The notes under the pieces are model-generated. The model saw only the letters and a program-made list of their open reading frames with translations, ran no database searches and had not been told where the DNA came from. Below are positions 54,267 through 63,697 of a stretch of 64,000 nucleotides of DNA, piece after piece (within the stretch, counting starts at the first letter, position 1; each line of letters opens with the position of its first letter). The stretch is from contig NZ_PKUU01000006.1 in assembly GCF_002899675.1 (NCBI RefSeq), forward strand, positions 62,001-126,000, in the 5' to 3' direction. Position numbers and translations under genes: made by a program. Origin of the DNA: Clostridium sp. chh4-2. GTDB taxonomy: Bacteria > Bacillota > Clostridia > Lachnospirales > Lachnospiraceae.

Positions 54267-57200
54267 TTATAGTTTAGCCAAAACCTGATATTTCTTACCA
54301 TCCGTACTGGTCTGAACCTTTTCATAATTGACCTTTACACCGTCATCCAAGTCAATAGCGATACGGGCAAGGGCTAGGTGGGCAATTTTTTCATCGTATT
54401 CTTTACACTCTTTGACCTGTTTTTGCAGCTTTTCTTTGCGTTTGGTCGCTGCCACCACTTCACGGGAATTGGTGCTGCTATCCATCGTATCCTGCATACG
54501 ATGGATTTCACTTTCGTACACGCGCTCCATACGGTGCAGATAGTCAATACGCAGATTACCAATGGTATTTTCATCATAACGATGCATGTACACAAGCGCC
54601 TTGAAACCATTTTGTTTGCCACTGTCAAACAACCAGTAGATAGGGCGTTTTTGGTAAATCTTATTATGGTCTTTTATGAAATCCCCAAGGAAGTAATTAC
54701 GAATCACTTCACGACTGGAATTGCCTTTGTTGCCAAGTGCATGTGCAATGTAGTCCAAATTTTCTTCCAGTGAATCTTCGCCATATACCTTTTTCAGCCA
54801 GCCACAGAATAATCCAACAATGTCATCCGGAAAGTATTCTTCATCCGTGATTGGAATGATATTATCTGTATCAGGAATAAAAGTCCTGTATTTTTCATCG
54901 TTCCATTCGCCGCCTGCATAGGCAAGACCATCAGTATCGAGAGAATATCTGCCAAACATACAGCCAACAGCGTAGGAAATCAGTGACTTAATATCTCGTG
55001 TCAAGTCTGCCTTGCGAACCGTGACATCCTTGTCAGCGACTTCCGGTGTTAGTTCGTCTTGTAAACCGTAGATGTCGATGAAGATACGGTTCAGTTCTTC
55101 TTCGTTGGCTTTGAGGGTATTGAAATGTTCATTACACTCGCCTTGCCATAGCAAATAGCAGAGTTCAAGTGGGCAACTGACTGTTTTTGGCTTATCAGCT
55201 CCGTAGTATAAATCCATGGTTTCACCAATCGCTGTGCAATCGCATAGAGATTTCGCCCATTTAACAAGGGGATGATCGGTGAACTCCCATGAGGTTTCAA
55301 AGGAATCCCAATCGTGTTTTGATATATCAACACAACTATTTACATTAGCCAATATAGCTTCATTCCTATGGCCATCCAATTTTATAGGGATTTTTCGAAG
55401 CGTATCAGCACCTGTGCTTATAGTTGGATTTATAACATTTAATATACTGGCAGTAACTTTAGAATTCAACAAGCCAAGATAGATCTTCATCATATTGTCA
55501 TCTATTACAAACATACCCGGTGATTTATGATCAAAAATCTGTCCTGCCTTATAATATCGAGAGCTAAAATTGCCCATGCAAATTTCCGACCACGTAATTC
55601 CCTCAATAAAAAGCAAATGCTTATATGTCGCTCCGTTACGGTGAAACTGCTCAGACAAACACCACTTGGCTACATAATCATTGTTTCCATACCACTTGCG
55701 AACAGTTCCTCCCTTGTTACAATAAGCATAGGTATAACCAGAAGATTGAAAAGTTTCCTCGCTTTTTATCCCTTTTGCAATCTTAGTCAAATCAACTTCT
55801 GGCCAAAGTTTTAAGTACAAGTCATTGTTTCCAGTTGAAATACCTGCTGCACATTCTACAAAATCTCCCAACTTGGGGTACATATCAAAAATTTTCGCAA
55901 AATGTTCGCTAATCCAATATGCTATGGGGCTGCCGGGTATCTTTTCATAATTACATTGTTTAGCAGTGAATAGTTCTTTTTGTGCTAAAAATGCATCTTC
56001 TTTTCCTTTTTGCGTTGAAGGCTTAATAAGACGACAATATTTTCCGGCGTAGTTCAAAGTTAATCCTTGCCGCCTGACAAAAGACGTAGTTTGAACGACT
56101 TCTCCACTTATTTCTTCAAACGCTCGTGAGCCCAAATGAACCATACTAACAAAATCTGATTTGAGCATTTTTACTCGTAATTTTTCAAAGCTACTCAAAA
56201 ACATCCAAGCGTGTTGCGTAATCATAGCTTGAAATCCATTTTTACATATCATTTCATCACATTTTTCAATAAATACAGCGAATAGGTCTGCTTTACTCTC
56301 AGGATAATACTTTTTAATATAGTTAGTCAGCTTTGTACTCATACTATTAGAGCCCATATATGGTGGATTCGTCACTACCACATCATATTCCTGAGACATA
56401 ATCTGTCCAATATCAATCAGCAACTGCAGTTTTGCTTTAGTTTCATCAATTCCAATGGTATCTATGGAAAGCTGAACCTCTGCGTTTGTACCTGCAGTAA
56501 ATTTGCGGAGCAATTCCCAGTTACATTTTTCAACATTGAGAATAGAGCCATATTCTTTTGCATCCATAAACGTATCTAACACGCTTGTAAGCTGGTTCAT
56601 CACATCATTTTTTTCAATATCACTCATTCCAGCTCCAAAGTATTGCAACTGATTTCGGTTGATACCATTGCTTTCTTGAATGGAATACACATGGCAAATA
56701 GATTCGCCATTCAAAACTCTACGGTTATACTGCCTTGCTTTCATCATGACAGCGAAGTATGCCAGCTGGAATGCACGGTCATCAATATCAAGGCCATAGA
56801 TATTGTTTTCCAGAATACTCTTTGCAGCATCACGCTGGGTGTAACCAGCAGCTTCATAAATCTGGATCAGAACGTCAAAAGCGTACACCAAAATATGACC
56901 ACTTCCCATACAAGGATCAATAATTTTAATATCTTCTGGTTTTATTGTCTTATAGTCTTCTCTGATTTTATCCAGTTGTGCCTGAACATCTGCTTCCTGC
57001 TCAGCTTCTTCCAGATAATATTTCCATTCCGATTTCAAGTCATCATTTGGATGACCTTCCAGCCACAAACGGCCAAGGCTGTTTTCTACCATGTAGCGAA
57101 CAATCCAATCCGGTGTAAACAGCTGTGTTGCTGCAGGGATACGTTCTTTGGTAATCTTTATGTTCTTTTTGAGAAGGGCAAAGGCTTCATCTTTTGGCTC

Positions 57201-57914
57201 GGTATTATAATACTGATACAACCATCCTATGATTTCTACTTGACCACCTTTTTCAATATTGAAGTCATCTTCATCAATATCATGGACAAGGTGATATACC
57301 ACGCCATCCTGATCAGTAACAGAAACATTCAGAAGAAGTTCCGTATAATCAGAAGTTTTTTCAAATAAGTTCGGAAGAATGGCATTCAAAGCATTACACT
57401 GTTTTACAAACAACAAACGAAAACATTCATCCACATTGTTGTCATTTTTCAGTTTTACAATCTGCTCTGTTTCAGCGTCTGTTAATTCCAATTCTGCATC
57501 AAAAGGAGTTGTAACAAGATCCGGCTCCAGTTTAGAGCTTCCCTCAGAGGATAAAACACGGATGCGGGAAGGGAGGTAGTCATTTACTTCCATGAAACGA
57601 ATGGCAATTAAACGGTTAAACCAAGTGTAGGCAACCTCTTCAACCACGTTACGGTAGGCAGTCTTGTAGTCTAAAGATGCTGCTTTAGCTGTAATCAGGT
57701 CTGCCAGATGGTTCCGCTGCTTGACCTCATCTCCGCTGATAGAATATGGTTCTTTAGTTCCAATATCAAAGAACGCTGTGCCTTTGGTGGACTGAGGGAG
57801 AGCGGATTTGATTCCGTCCTCCGCAATGCCCATAAGACCTGCTTTATAACTTATATCTGCAATCAGTTTGTTTCGTGCCCAAACTGCAAAGTTCTTAATT
57901 GCGGTTTTATTCAT
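54267..57914 (-). CDS. pglX: BREX adenine-specific DNA methyltransferase PglX
   Basis: A 1215-residue N6-adenine methyltransferase that marks host DNA for BREX self-recognition. The SAM-binding motif DPCMGSGHILVYAFDVL is near residue 333 and the catalytic motif NPPYMGS near 516. The large C-terminal half holds the target-recognition region (TISTGADTLRKIPIKL near 850). The length and N-terminal helical domain are typical of BREX type 1 PglX. It follows brxC by 20 bases. The frame is intact, so the methylase should be active. Confidence 0.95.
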   Translation of the reverse strand: MNKTAIKNFAVWARNKLIADISYKAGLMGIAEDGIKSALPQSTKGTAFFDIGTKEPYSISGDEVKQRNHLADLITAKAASLDYKTAYRNVVEEVAYTWFNRLIAIRFMEVNDYLPSRIRVLSSEGSSKLEPDLVTTPFDAELELTDAETEQIVKLKNDNNVDECFRLLFVKQCNALNAILPNLFEKTSDYTELLLNVSVTDQDGVVYHLVHDIDEDDFNIEKGGQVEIIGWLYQYYNTEPKDEAFALLKKNIKITKERIPAATQLFTPDWIVRYMVENSLGRLWLEGHPNDDLKSEWKYYLEEAEQEADVQAQLDKIREDYKTIKPEDIKIIDPCMGSGHILVYAFDVLIQIYEAAGYTQRDAAKSILENNIYGLDIDDRAFQLAYFAVMMKARQYNRRVLNGESICHVYSIQESNGINRNQLQYFGAGMSDIEKNDVMNQLTSVLDTFMDAKEYGSILNVEKCNWELLRKFTAGTNAEVQLSIDTIGIDETKAKLQLLIDIGQIMSQEYDVVVTNPPYMGSNSMSTKLTNYIKKYYPESKADLFAVFIEKCDEMICKNGFQAMITQHAWMFLSSFEKLRVKMLKSDFVSMVHLGSRAFEEISGEVVQTTSFVRRQGLTLNYAGKYCRLIKPSTQKGKEDAFLAQKELFTAKQCNYEKIPGSPIAYWISEHFAKIFDMYPKLGDFVECAAGISTGNNDLYLKLWPEVDLTKIAKGIKSEETFQSSGYTYAYCNKGGTVRKWYGNNDYVAKWCLSEQFHRNGATYKHLLFIEGITWSEICMGNFSSRYYKAGQIFDHKSPGMFVIDDNMMKIYLGLLNSKVTASILNVINPTISTGADTLRKIPIKLDGHRNEAILANVNSCVDISKHDWDSFETSWEFTDHPLVKWAKSLCDCTAIGETMDLYYGADKPKTVSCPLELCYLLWQGECNEHFNTLKANEEELNRIFIDIYGLQDELTPEVADKDVTVRKADLTRDIKSLISYAVGCMFGRYSLDTDGLAYAGGEWNDEKYRTFIPDTDNIIPITDEEYFPDDIVGLFCGWLKKVYGEDSLEENLDYIAHALGNKGNSSREVIRNYFLGDFIKDHNKIYQKRPIYWLFDSGKQNGFKALVYMHRYDENTIGNLRIDYLHRMERVYESEIHRMQDTMDSSTNSREVVAATKRKEKLQKQVKECKEYDEKIAHLALARIAIDLDDGVKVNYEKVQTSTDGKKYQVLAKL

Positions 57915-57934
57915 GCTGCAATTCCTCCAAGCGC

Positions 57935-60900
57935 TTAGAATTCAATATTCACAATCGTGTCTTCAACCAATTCCTGCATCAGGCGATCTTTAAGGGCAGA
58001 AACATATTTATCGACATCTTCTGCAGATTCGATTCTCCAAGAAGAGGTACGGGTAACAGTTTTGATTGCAACGTTTTTGGTTTTCTTTACAACATACGGT
58101 GCAGGAGGATCTGCAACTACGGTTGCAGGATCCTTTCCTTGCTGCTTTGCTAATTCTTCCAAACGTTTACGTTCTGCTTCTGCTTTCTCCTTTTCAGCCT
58201 GTGCAATTTTCGCATCCATTGCATCCATTTCATTCAGCAATCGGATTTTCAAAGCTTCTGCTCGGTCAGAGAAACTTCTTAGGGTGGATACATTATTGCA
58301 ATGCTGGGCAGCATCATGAATTTCTTCAAACAACTCACGATACTTAGCAGACTTTTCTTCTTTGTACGGTTTGGCGCCTAAGACTTCAAATACACGGGTT
58401 CTGGATTCGTTGATAGAAGCCAGTACCGGAGCTTCCTGCACATCCAATACTGCCATATATGCGTTTTGGAACTTCTCCAACAGTTCAGGCAGCTTTGGAA
58501 TATCTTTGTATGGAACATGCTTACGAAGGATGTCCTTTATTGCGGCAACTACTGTTTCCACGTCAGCGTCTACGATGTAGGTTTTACTGTCGTTATAAAT
58601 CTGCATGAGGTGTAAGGCCTTATCGAAAATGGCTTTCTGTTCACCATTGAAAAAGGCTTTTACCGACTCGAAATCTTCTGCAAATTCAAGCAGATCGTCT
58701 TTATTTTTTCCAACTACTTGGAAGAACTCTAACGGTGACTGAGCCTGAATAACAGTACGCAACACTTTCTGCCCTGCAAGCACTACTGCTTTTCCCGGAT
58801 ATTCTTTACTTTCATAGCGAATTTCCAGCTGGCCGAGGCTCTCCAACACATTTTTACTGTAAGTAACGAAGTTATTCATCATAGTGTCTTCTTCATCAGA
58901 CACACTGGATGTATGGAACAGTTCCTTCATGATGTCGCGCACTACTTTTTTATCTTTATCTGCGACACGAATACGCTGCTCCATCAGCAGCTTTTCTACA
59001 AAGGCTTTCTTAGTAATCAGACTGATGATTTCCTCTTCCGTTTTATTCATCAGGGTAACGCTTGCTCCATTTACAGTAAATGCAAGGTCGCCACGTTTGA
59101 ACAGTCTTGCTACCAGCCACTGCACATCATCTTCGATAAATCCATAAGGAGCTTTTGTGAAACGATCCTTCACAGATTTCATGGAAGTTTTCATGTGCAT
59201 ATTGGTATTGCCAGCGATATACTGTAGCACATCGTCCAATGCATGAACGTTTGCTTCCTTACCGCCTTCCAAGTTCAGAGAAAGCTGGTTGGTAGTACGC
59301 ATCAGCTTACGAATATCGTCTTCCGATGTTGCCATATCAATATAAGAGAGCTTGTGATATACAGTCATAACCAAACGACCAAGGGCATCATTGATACGGC
59401 TGGATACTTCCTTGGAACCAATCTGTGCCCGATCACCATTTACATAGATTGTTGCATCTTTCAGAGATTCAGTCAGGAAGAGTTTGGCAGTGCTGAAACG
59501 CTCACGCATTTCCATGCGCTTACATTCTTTGATTGTCTCGTATTTTGATAAGGCCAAAGAGGTATTCAGTCTCAGGAATTTTTCAATTTTCAAGTAGGTA
59601 CGGATTTCATCCATGAAGGTACGGTCATCCGGTAATACAACCAGAACTTCCTTACCCTGACCGGACATCATACGAAGTGTGGTTTCCTCGCTGCCATATT
59701 CAGAGGCAGGGGTAAGGATACGAACTCCGATGTCATAATTCTGATTTGATTTATAAGGACGGTCATCAACAGTCTGATTGAATGAGAATGCATAACGACC
59801 ATTGAATGCCGGATAGCGATAACGCTTGTCCGTGAAAATATCCTCGAAAATCATTTCAGAGATTTTATTGATGACCTCAGCCATCTCAACGCCCTGACTG
59901 TCAATTTCACGATTGATTTCCTGTTCTTCGTCTGTTAGGAATACATAGATGTCGCCATTCTTCTGCACCAACATCTGACGCATGAGAACTTTCAGAGCTT
60001 CTTCAACTTTTGCTTTCAGTTCAATACGGTCATTATCAATATCAGAAATCATCAAAGAAGTGATATTGTCAATATTGGCAGTAATGTCCTGCACGTATTT
60101 AATCATAAATAAGGTCTTCAACACGTTGATAGCAAAAACATCGCTTTCTTTTTTATCCGGGTTGATAAAACTGTTTTCATAGGCTTTAATGATAACGCCA
60201 CGATGACTATGATCCAAGAAGTTCTCCAAGGCATCATAGAAAGCATGGAATGGAATGATGGTTCCTTCGGGTGCATCCATGAATTCCATTGCAGACTCTT
60301 TGAACATGGCGAGCATGGAACGTTCACCTTCGGAAAGGTGTTTTCCAGATGCACCATGAGTACGGATAGAGGTCAGCACACTTGCCAAGAGATTAAACTG
60401 GTAAGGCACAAATGGATATATCTCTGAGAAGTCTGTTTCATTGGAATACAGCTTCTTTTCTACACCATCATTGAACACAATCAGGTTTTTAATAATCGTT
60501 GCCTTCTGACCGTAGAGCAGACGAAGTGTCTGTGCTGCAGTTTCTTTTTTATCCAAAATTCTCTTCTTGATAACGGCATCAACGTTGGCAGAGGAAAGAG
60601 AGAGACGAGTATCAAAACGTCCCTGAATTTTGGAGAAGTCATTTCCTTTTACTTTCGTAATTGAATCAATATCCTGCTGGCTGGTTACAATTACCCAAGC
60701 CTTACCTGCACATTCCTTACCAAGTTCTTCGGTAACAGTCTGCATGTTCAGCATCAGTTTAGAATCGTCACCAATGTACTGGCCAACTTCATCCACAAGA
60801 AATACTACATGGTGGTTATTTTCTTTACGGTCGATATAGGCTTTGACACGTTTTGCAAAATCCTCAATGCTGATGCGATATGGCTCCGCTGCTTTCTCAC

Positions 60901-61582
60901 ACCAGTTACGAGCTGCTGCTTCACTCATAAAATCCATAGCTGCAAGCACATCTACAACGCTGTCTTGAATAAAGTCAAAATCCTGACGGGATTCTGCCCA
61001 ACCTTCACCATACTCCTCTTCAAATTTTTCTTTGAATTCTTCATAACGTCCAGCCTCAGACAGGCGGCGTTCCAAATCAGCAAGGAAAGGCATCGAACCG
61101 GAGAAACCCTGCATTTCATTAAAAACTTTCAGAAAGACATTTACGATGGCATCCTTGTCCTGCTTACCGGTAGATTCACTTTTAGAATCAATATTAAACA
61201 GCACAACATCAGTGGAGGTGGATGCTGCCAGCTTCATATCTGCCAGAACCATTGGATCCACAATTTTGCTATCCTCAATGAAGTAGTCAATGGCATGTTT
61301 ACCACCTACTTCTTTATTTGCCAACAGATAAGAAAGAATTTTCAGAAAGTGAGATTTACCACTTCCAAAGAAGCCGGAAATCCAGACACCCATCTTCGGT
61401 GTGGTTCCTGTAATTCCTTTTTTATAAGAAGAAAAGAAATCTGCAAAGTGCTTCTGCAGCTCTCTGGTCACAACATATTCTTCAAGTTCCTGTGATATGT
61501 TCGTCTTTTCACCTTGACCAACGATAATAACTCCTTGAATCTCACGGTCAACCGGTTTTGCAAACATTTCTTTAATGTTCAT
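57935..61582 (-). CDS. brxC: BREX P-loop ATPase BrxC
   Basis: A 1215-residue ATPase core component of BREX (DUF6079/PglY group). Walker A GFFGSGKSH is at residues 70-78 and a Walker B-type VVFLVDEVGQYIG near 262. The C-terminal region has a long charged coiled coil (MDAKIAQAEKEKAEAERKRLEELAKQQ). BrxC is essential for BREX defence and probably couples ATP use to recognition or remodelling at phage DNA. It starts 14 bases after brxB. Confidence 0.95.
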   Translation of the reverse strand: MNIKEMFAKPVDREIQGVIIVGQGEKTNISQELEEYVVTRELQKHFADFFSSYKKGITGTTPKMGVWISGFFGSGKSHFLKILSYLLANKEVGGKHAIDYFIEDSKIVDPMVLADMKLAASTSTDVVLFNIDSKSESTGKQDKDAIVNVFLKVFNEMQGFSGSMPFLADLERRLSEAGRYEEFKEKFEEEYGEGWAESRQDFDFIQDSVVDVLAAMDFMSEAAARNWCEKAAEPYRISIEDFAKRVKAYIDRKENNHHVVFLVDEVGQYIGDDSKLMLNMQTVTEELGKECAGKAWVIVTSQQDIDSITKVKGNDFSKIQGRFDTRLSLSSANVDAVIKKRILDKKETAAQTLRLLYGQKATIIKNLIVFNDGVEKKLYSNETDFSEIYPFVPYQFNLLASVLTSIRTHGASGKHLSEGERSMLAMFKESAMEFMDAPEGTIIPFHAFYDALENFLDHSHRGVIIKAYENSFINPDKKESDVFAINVLKTLFMIKYVQDITANIDNITSLMISDIDNDRIELKAKVEEALKVLMRQMLVQKNGDIYVFLTDEEQEINREIDSQGVEMAEVINKISEMIFEDIFTDKRYRYPAFNGRYAFSFNQTVDDRPYKSNQNYDIGVRILTPASEYGSEETTLRMMSGQGKEVLVVLPDDRTFMDEIRTYLKIEKFLRLNTSLALSKYETIKECKRMEMRERFSTAKLFLTESLKDATIYVNGDRAQIGSKEVSSRINDALGRLVMTVYHKLSYIDMATSEDDIRKLMRTTNQLSLNLEGGKEANVHALDDVLQYIAGNTNMHMKTSMKSVKDRFTKAPYGFIEDDVQWLVARLFKRGDLAFTVNGASVTLMNKTEEEIISLITKKAFVEKLLMEQRIRVADKDKKVVRDIMKELFHTSSVSDEEDTMMNNFVTYSKNVLESLGQLEIRYESKEYPGKAVVLAGQKVLRTVIQAQSPLEFFQVVGKNKDDLLEFAEDFESVKAFFNGEQKAIFDKALHLMQIYNDSKTYIVDADVETVVAAIKDILRKHVPYKDIPKLPELLEKFQNAYMAVLDVQEAPVLASINESRTRVFEVLGAKPYKEEKSAKYRELFEEIHDAAQHCNNVSTLRSFSDRAEALKIRLLNEMDAMDAKIAQAEKEKAEAERKRLEELAKQQGKDPATVVADPPAPYVVKKTKNVAIKTVTRTSSWRIESAEDVDKYVSALKDRLMQELVEDTIVNIEF

Positions 61583-61596
61583 AGTAGTAGTCCCCC

Positions 61597-62175
61597 TTAC
61601 TTAATCATCCTAAAAGCACGGTAATAGTTGTCGTCTTTAATTTCGTTAAACAGGATCAGTTCCTGCTCGTTATATGTTCCAGGAAAGAAAAGGACAACCG
61701 GTAAGCGTACAAACGCTTGGTGGAGATTGTTCAACACTTTATGGGAACGAAGGATTGGATAACACTTGCCAATTCCCGTTAAAAACACAACTGCTTTTTC
61801 TGGTGTGTGTTCTGAAATATAGCGTACCAGATAGCTGTCATCGTCATTGATTTTCATGGAGTTATTAACCGCCTTGATGATGCGGTCAAAACCCTGTTTC
61901 TTTTCAAATGAGATACACTTATCTAAAAAGTTTTTTTCGCTAAGATAGTCGATGATAATGTCATATAAATCAAAGACTACCAGTTCAAATCCATCAGTTC
62001 CTTTAGAGTTTTTTCCCTTCATGTATGCAATACGTTCACGCACTTCCAGCTCACGTTCAGGTGGATAATCGAATATCCAGTAATTGACCTCATTGGCTTT
62101 TCCTTTATTCTGACGGAAGGAGTCTTTCTTAATCATAGCCTCCATCAGGTCTAATCGTTCCTGTAAACTTGCCAT
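61597..62175 (-). CDS. brxB: BREX protein BrxB (DUF1788)
   Basis: A 192-residue core protein of BREX type 1 with the DUF1788 pattern: MASLQERLDLMEAMIKKDSF at the N-terminus, NYWIFDYPPERELEVRERI in the middle, and VVFLTGIGKCYPILRSHKVLNNL then VVLFFPGTYNEQELILF near the end. The start is set at 62175 after GGGGTGAG, sharing one base with the brxA stop (TAATG); the longer frame to 62232 is inside brxA. Biochemical role is unknown. Confidence 0.92.
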   Translation of the reverse strand: MASLQERLDLMEAMIKKDSFRQNKGKANEVNYWIFDYPPERELEVRERIAYMKGKNSKGTDGFELVVFDLYDIIIDYLSEKNFLDKCISFEKKQGFDRIIKAVNNSMKINDDDSYLVRYISEHTPEKAVVFLTGIGKCYPILRSHKVLNNLHQAFVRLPVVLFFPGTYNEQELILFNEIKDDNYYRAFRMIK

Positions 62176-62777
62176 TATCTCACCCCCGTCAACGTAGGAA
62201 TCATTAGTTCCATGCCGTTGTTTTTCAGCCACAATTCCATTGCCGGTTCTAAGATTGGCTTCTGGATTTTACGAGCATCTTTTCCTTTGTCAGTCAGACC
62301 AGCTTCAAAGAGCATGCTCTTATAACTTTTCATCAGATTCTTGATAGAGGCCTCTGTCCATCCTGCAATTTTTTCACTCTGCTGCTGCTTGTTTTTGAAA
62401 AAAATTCTAAAGTCGCAGTCTGCAAATTCATTGCTTCCAATGATCATTTTTTCTCTGACTACTTCATATACAAAATCAAACAGCAAGGCATCATTCGCCA
62501 TTGCTGCTACAAGTGCAAACATCTTCTGCGTTGAGGTATCTCCATTTTGAAAAACCGGGATGAAGGATTCATCCAGTGATTTAACTCGTGCTGTTACAGT
62601 ATTGTAAATCTGTATAGCACGATTGGTGGAGGACGCCCCAAATATATTTTCATCCTTACTCATGAGTTTAATTTCATGATAGGTTTTTCCTTCAGACAAT
62701 AATTGAACTTCCTTGCGAAATTCCATGAACCAGAAGGCATGTTTGGTTGCACTGGCACTATATTCTTTTCGTTCCAT
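62175..62777 (-). CDS. brxA: BREX protein BrxA (DUF1819)
   Basis: A 200-residue core protein of BREX type 1, DUF1819 family, resembling the anti-termination factor NusB in fold. Family-like blocks are SATKHAFWFMEFRKEVQLLSEGKTYHEIKLMSKDENIFGASSTNRA near the N-terminus and AGWTEASIKNLMKSYKSMLFEAGL near residue 137. It is the first core gene of the operon, 25 bases after the XRE regulator gene. Confidence 0.92.
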   Translation of the reverse strand: MERKEYSASATKHAFWFMEFRKEVQLLSEGKTYHEIKLMSKDENIFGASSTNRAIQIYNTVTARVKSLDESFIPVFQNGDTSTQKMFALVAAMANDALLFDFVYEVVREKMIIGSNEFADCDFRIFFKNKQQQSEKIAGWTEASIKNLMKSYKSMLFEAGLTDKGKDARKIQKPILEPAMELWLKNNGMELMIPTLTGVR

Positions 62778-62802
62778 AGCAAAACCTATTCCTTTCCAAT
62801 TA

Positions 62803-63036
62803 TCATTCTACTGGTTCACCTGTCCCATTGTCGGGACTTGGTAGTATATCCATGATTTCATCTACTGTACAATTCAGCTTTCTGCAAATCCGGACAATGA
62901 TTTCCATAGAAACATATTCATTTTTAGAGAGTTTTGCAAGCGTATTGCTGCTGATTCCAACCTCATCTCGGAAATCCATTTTCTTTAATCCTTTATCAAT
63001 CAATAGCTTAAATAACTTGTTATAGCATACATCCAT
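62803..63036 (-). CDS. Small XRE-family regulator at head of BREX operon
   Basis: 77 residues, almost only a Cro/CI-type helix-turn-helix: KKMDFRDEVGISSNTLAKLSKNEYVSMEIIVRICRKLNCTVDEIMDI. The start is at 63036 (MDVCYNKL) after AGAGGT; a GTG three codons upstream overlaps that site. It is cotranscribed with brxA and is the likely local repressor of the operon, in a place where other BREX systems carry the WYL-type BrxR. Candidate operators lie at 63121-63134. Confidence 0.88.
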   Translation of the reverse strand: MDVCYNKLFKLLIDKGLKKMDFRDEVGISSNTLAKLSKNEYVSMEIIVRICRKLNCTVDEIMDILPSPDNGTGEPVE

Positions 63037-63084
63037 AATGAACACCTCTCATTAACGAACCATAGTAATAGCATCATACAAAAC

Positions 63085-63113
63085 ATTGTACCATAATTTC
63101 CTCTGTTTGCGTC
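63085..63113 (-). promoter_or_regulatory. BREX operon promoter
   Basis: On the minus strand: extended -10 TGgTACAAT (TACAAT at 63085-63090) with a poor -35 (GACGCA, about 63108-63113). About 50 bases separate it from the XRE start. A weak -35 with extended -10 fits a regulated promoter. Confidence 0.6.
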
Positions 63114-63120
63114 ACTTAAT

Positions 63121-63134
63121 TTGGCGAACGCCAA
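63121..63134. promoter_or_regulatory. Palindrome upstream of BREX promoter
   Basis: TTGGCG-aa-CGCCAA, 6-bp arms, just upstream of the -35. A candidate operator for the XRE protein or an incoming regulator. Confidence 0.45.
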
Positions 63135-63144
63135 CCTAATTTCC

Positions 63145-63180
63145 TTGATTGTCCTCTCATTTCTCCAGAACGACAATCAA
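63145..63180. repeat. Inverted repeat upstream of BREX
   Basis: TTGATTGTC (63145-63153) and GACAATCAA (63172-63180), 9-bp perfect arms, 18-base spacer. Role unknown. Confidence 0.5.
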
Positions 63181-63238
63181 AACCGTGTGCATTATATTTT
63201 TAGATTTGTTTGAACTATTTTGCGGTATTTCGGCTTAT

Positions 63239-63348
63239 AGGCAGAGAAACAAATACAAGAGCAAGTTTCGCCCTGTAGTCCAAATTTCGCATTCTGCTTA
63301 TTTGTCTTGACAGCCGGACGGTAATTTATTGGGGCGTGCCTTCCCCAA
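63239..63348. other. Possible mobile-element junction or transfer-origin-like segment
   Basis: No ORF. It includes TTGGGG (63329-63334) and CCCCAA (63343-63348) around 8 bases, and GTCTTGACAGCCGGACGG nearby. The text resembles non-coding ends of Clostridia conjugative or mobilisable elements that I recall, but this could not be checked. The remainder of 63037-63697 holds only the promoter, palindromes and terminators listed. Confidence 0.25.
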
Positions 63349-63368
63349 ACCCTGCTTGAATTGGATAT

Positions 63369-63415
63369 AAAAAAAGAGCGTCCACTTCGTTCCCGTAAGG
63401 GAAAAATGAGCGCTC
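63369..63415 (-). terminator. Minus-strand terminator in non-coding flank
   Basis: On the minus strand, outer stem GAGCG/CGCTC (63411-63415 with 63376-63380) and inner TCCC-ttac-GGGA (63391-63402) are followed by TTTTTTT (63369-63375). It has no clear upstream gene except amt, which has its own terminator. Confidence 0.6.
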
Positions 63416-63629
63416 ACTTGCTTTCCGATGCATGAACTGTACTAATTTTTAATGGAAGTCCATTATACAAAAAAGGCGCTTGGCTCTATGAACTGTCGCT
63501 CCTTTGCTTCATGACTTCGTTTTAATTTAGACAAAATTTATCATATTTCATTTTTCATGTAAAGTGCATTCTGCATAAAACCATCAATTTTAGCAGATCA
63601 CAATGCCCTGTTATTTTCCATCGGTATAG

Positions 63630-63661
63630 GAAAACCCCAGCCCACAAAAGGCCGGGGTTTC
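63630..63661 (-). terminator. amt terminator
   Basis: AAACCCC (63632-63638) and GGGGTTT (63654-63660) form the base of a stem extended by GCC/GGC with one mismatch; on the minus strand a T-run follows. It is 37 bases past the amt stop. Confidence 0.75.
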
Positions 63662-63697
63662 CTGAGGTATGTATCAATAAAATGAGGGAAAAGCAGT

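Noticed and set aside
54267-61582. PglX and BrxC both 1215 residues long, suggesting duplication
   Set aside because: They have different motifs and no visible similarity; equal length is coincidence.
48062-63128. 9-bp direct repeat TTTGGCGAA at 48062-48070 and 63120-63128 as a target duplication around BREX
   Set aside because: A 9-base match between two flanks of this size is expected by chance with fair probability, and the right copy is part of a palindrome near the promoter.
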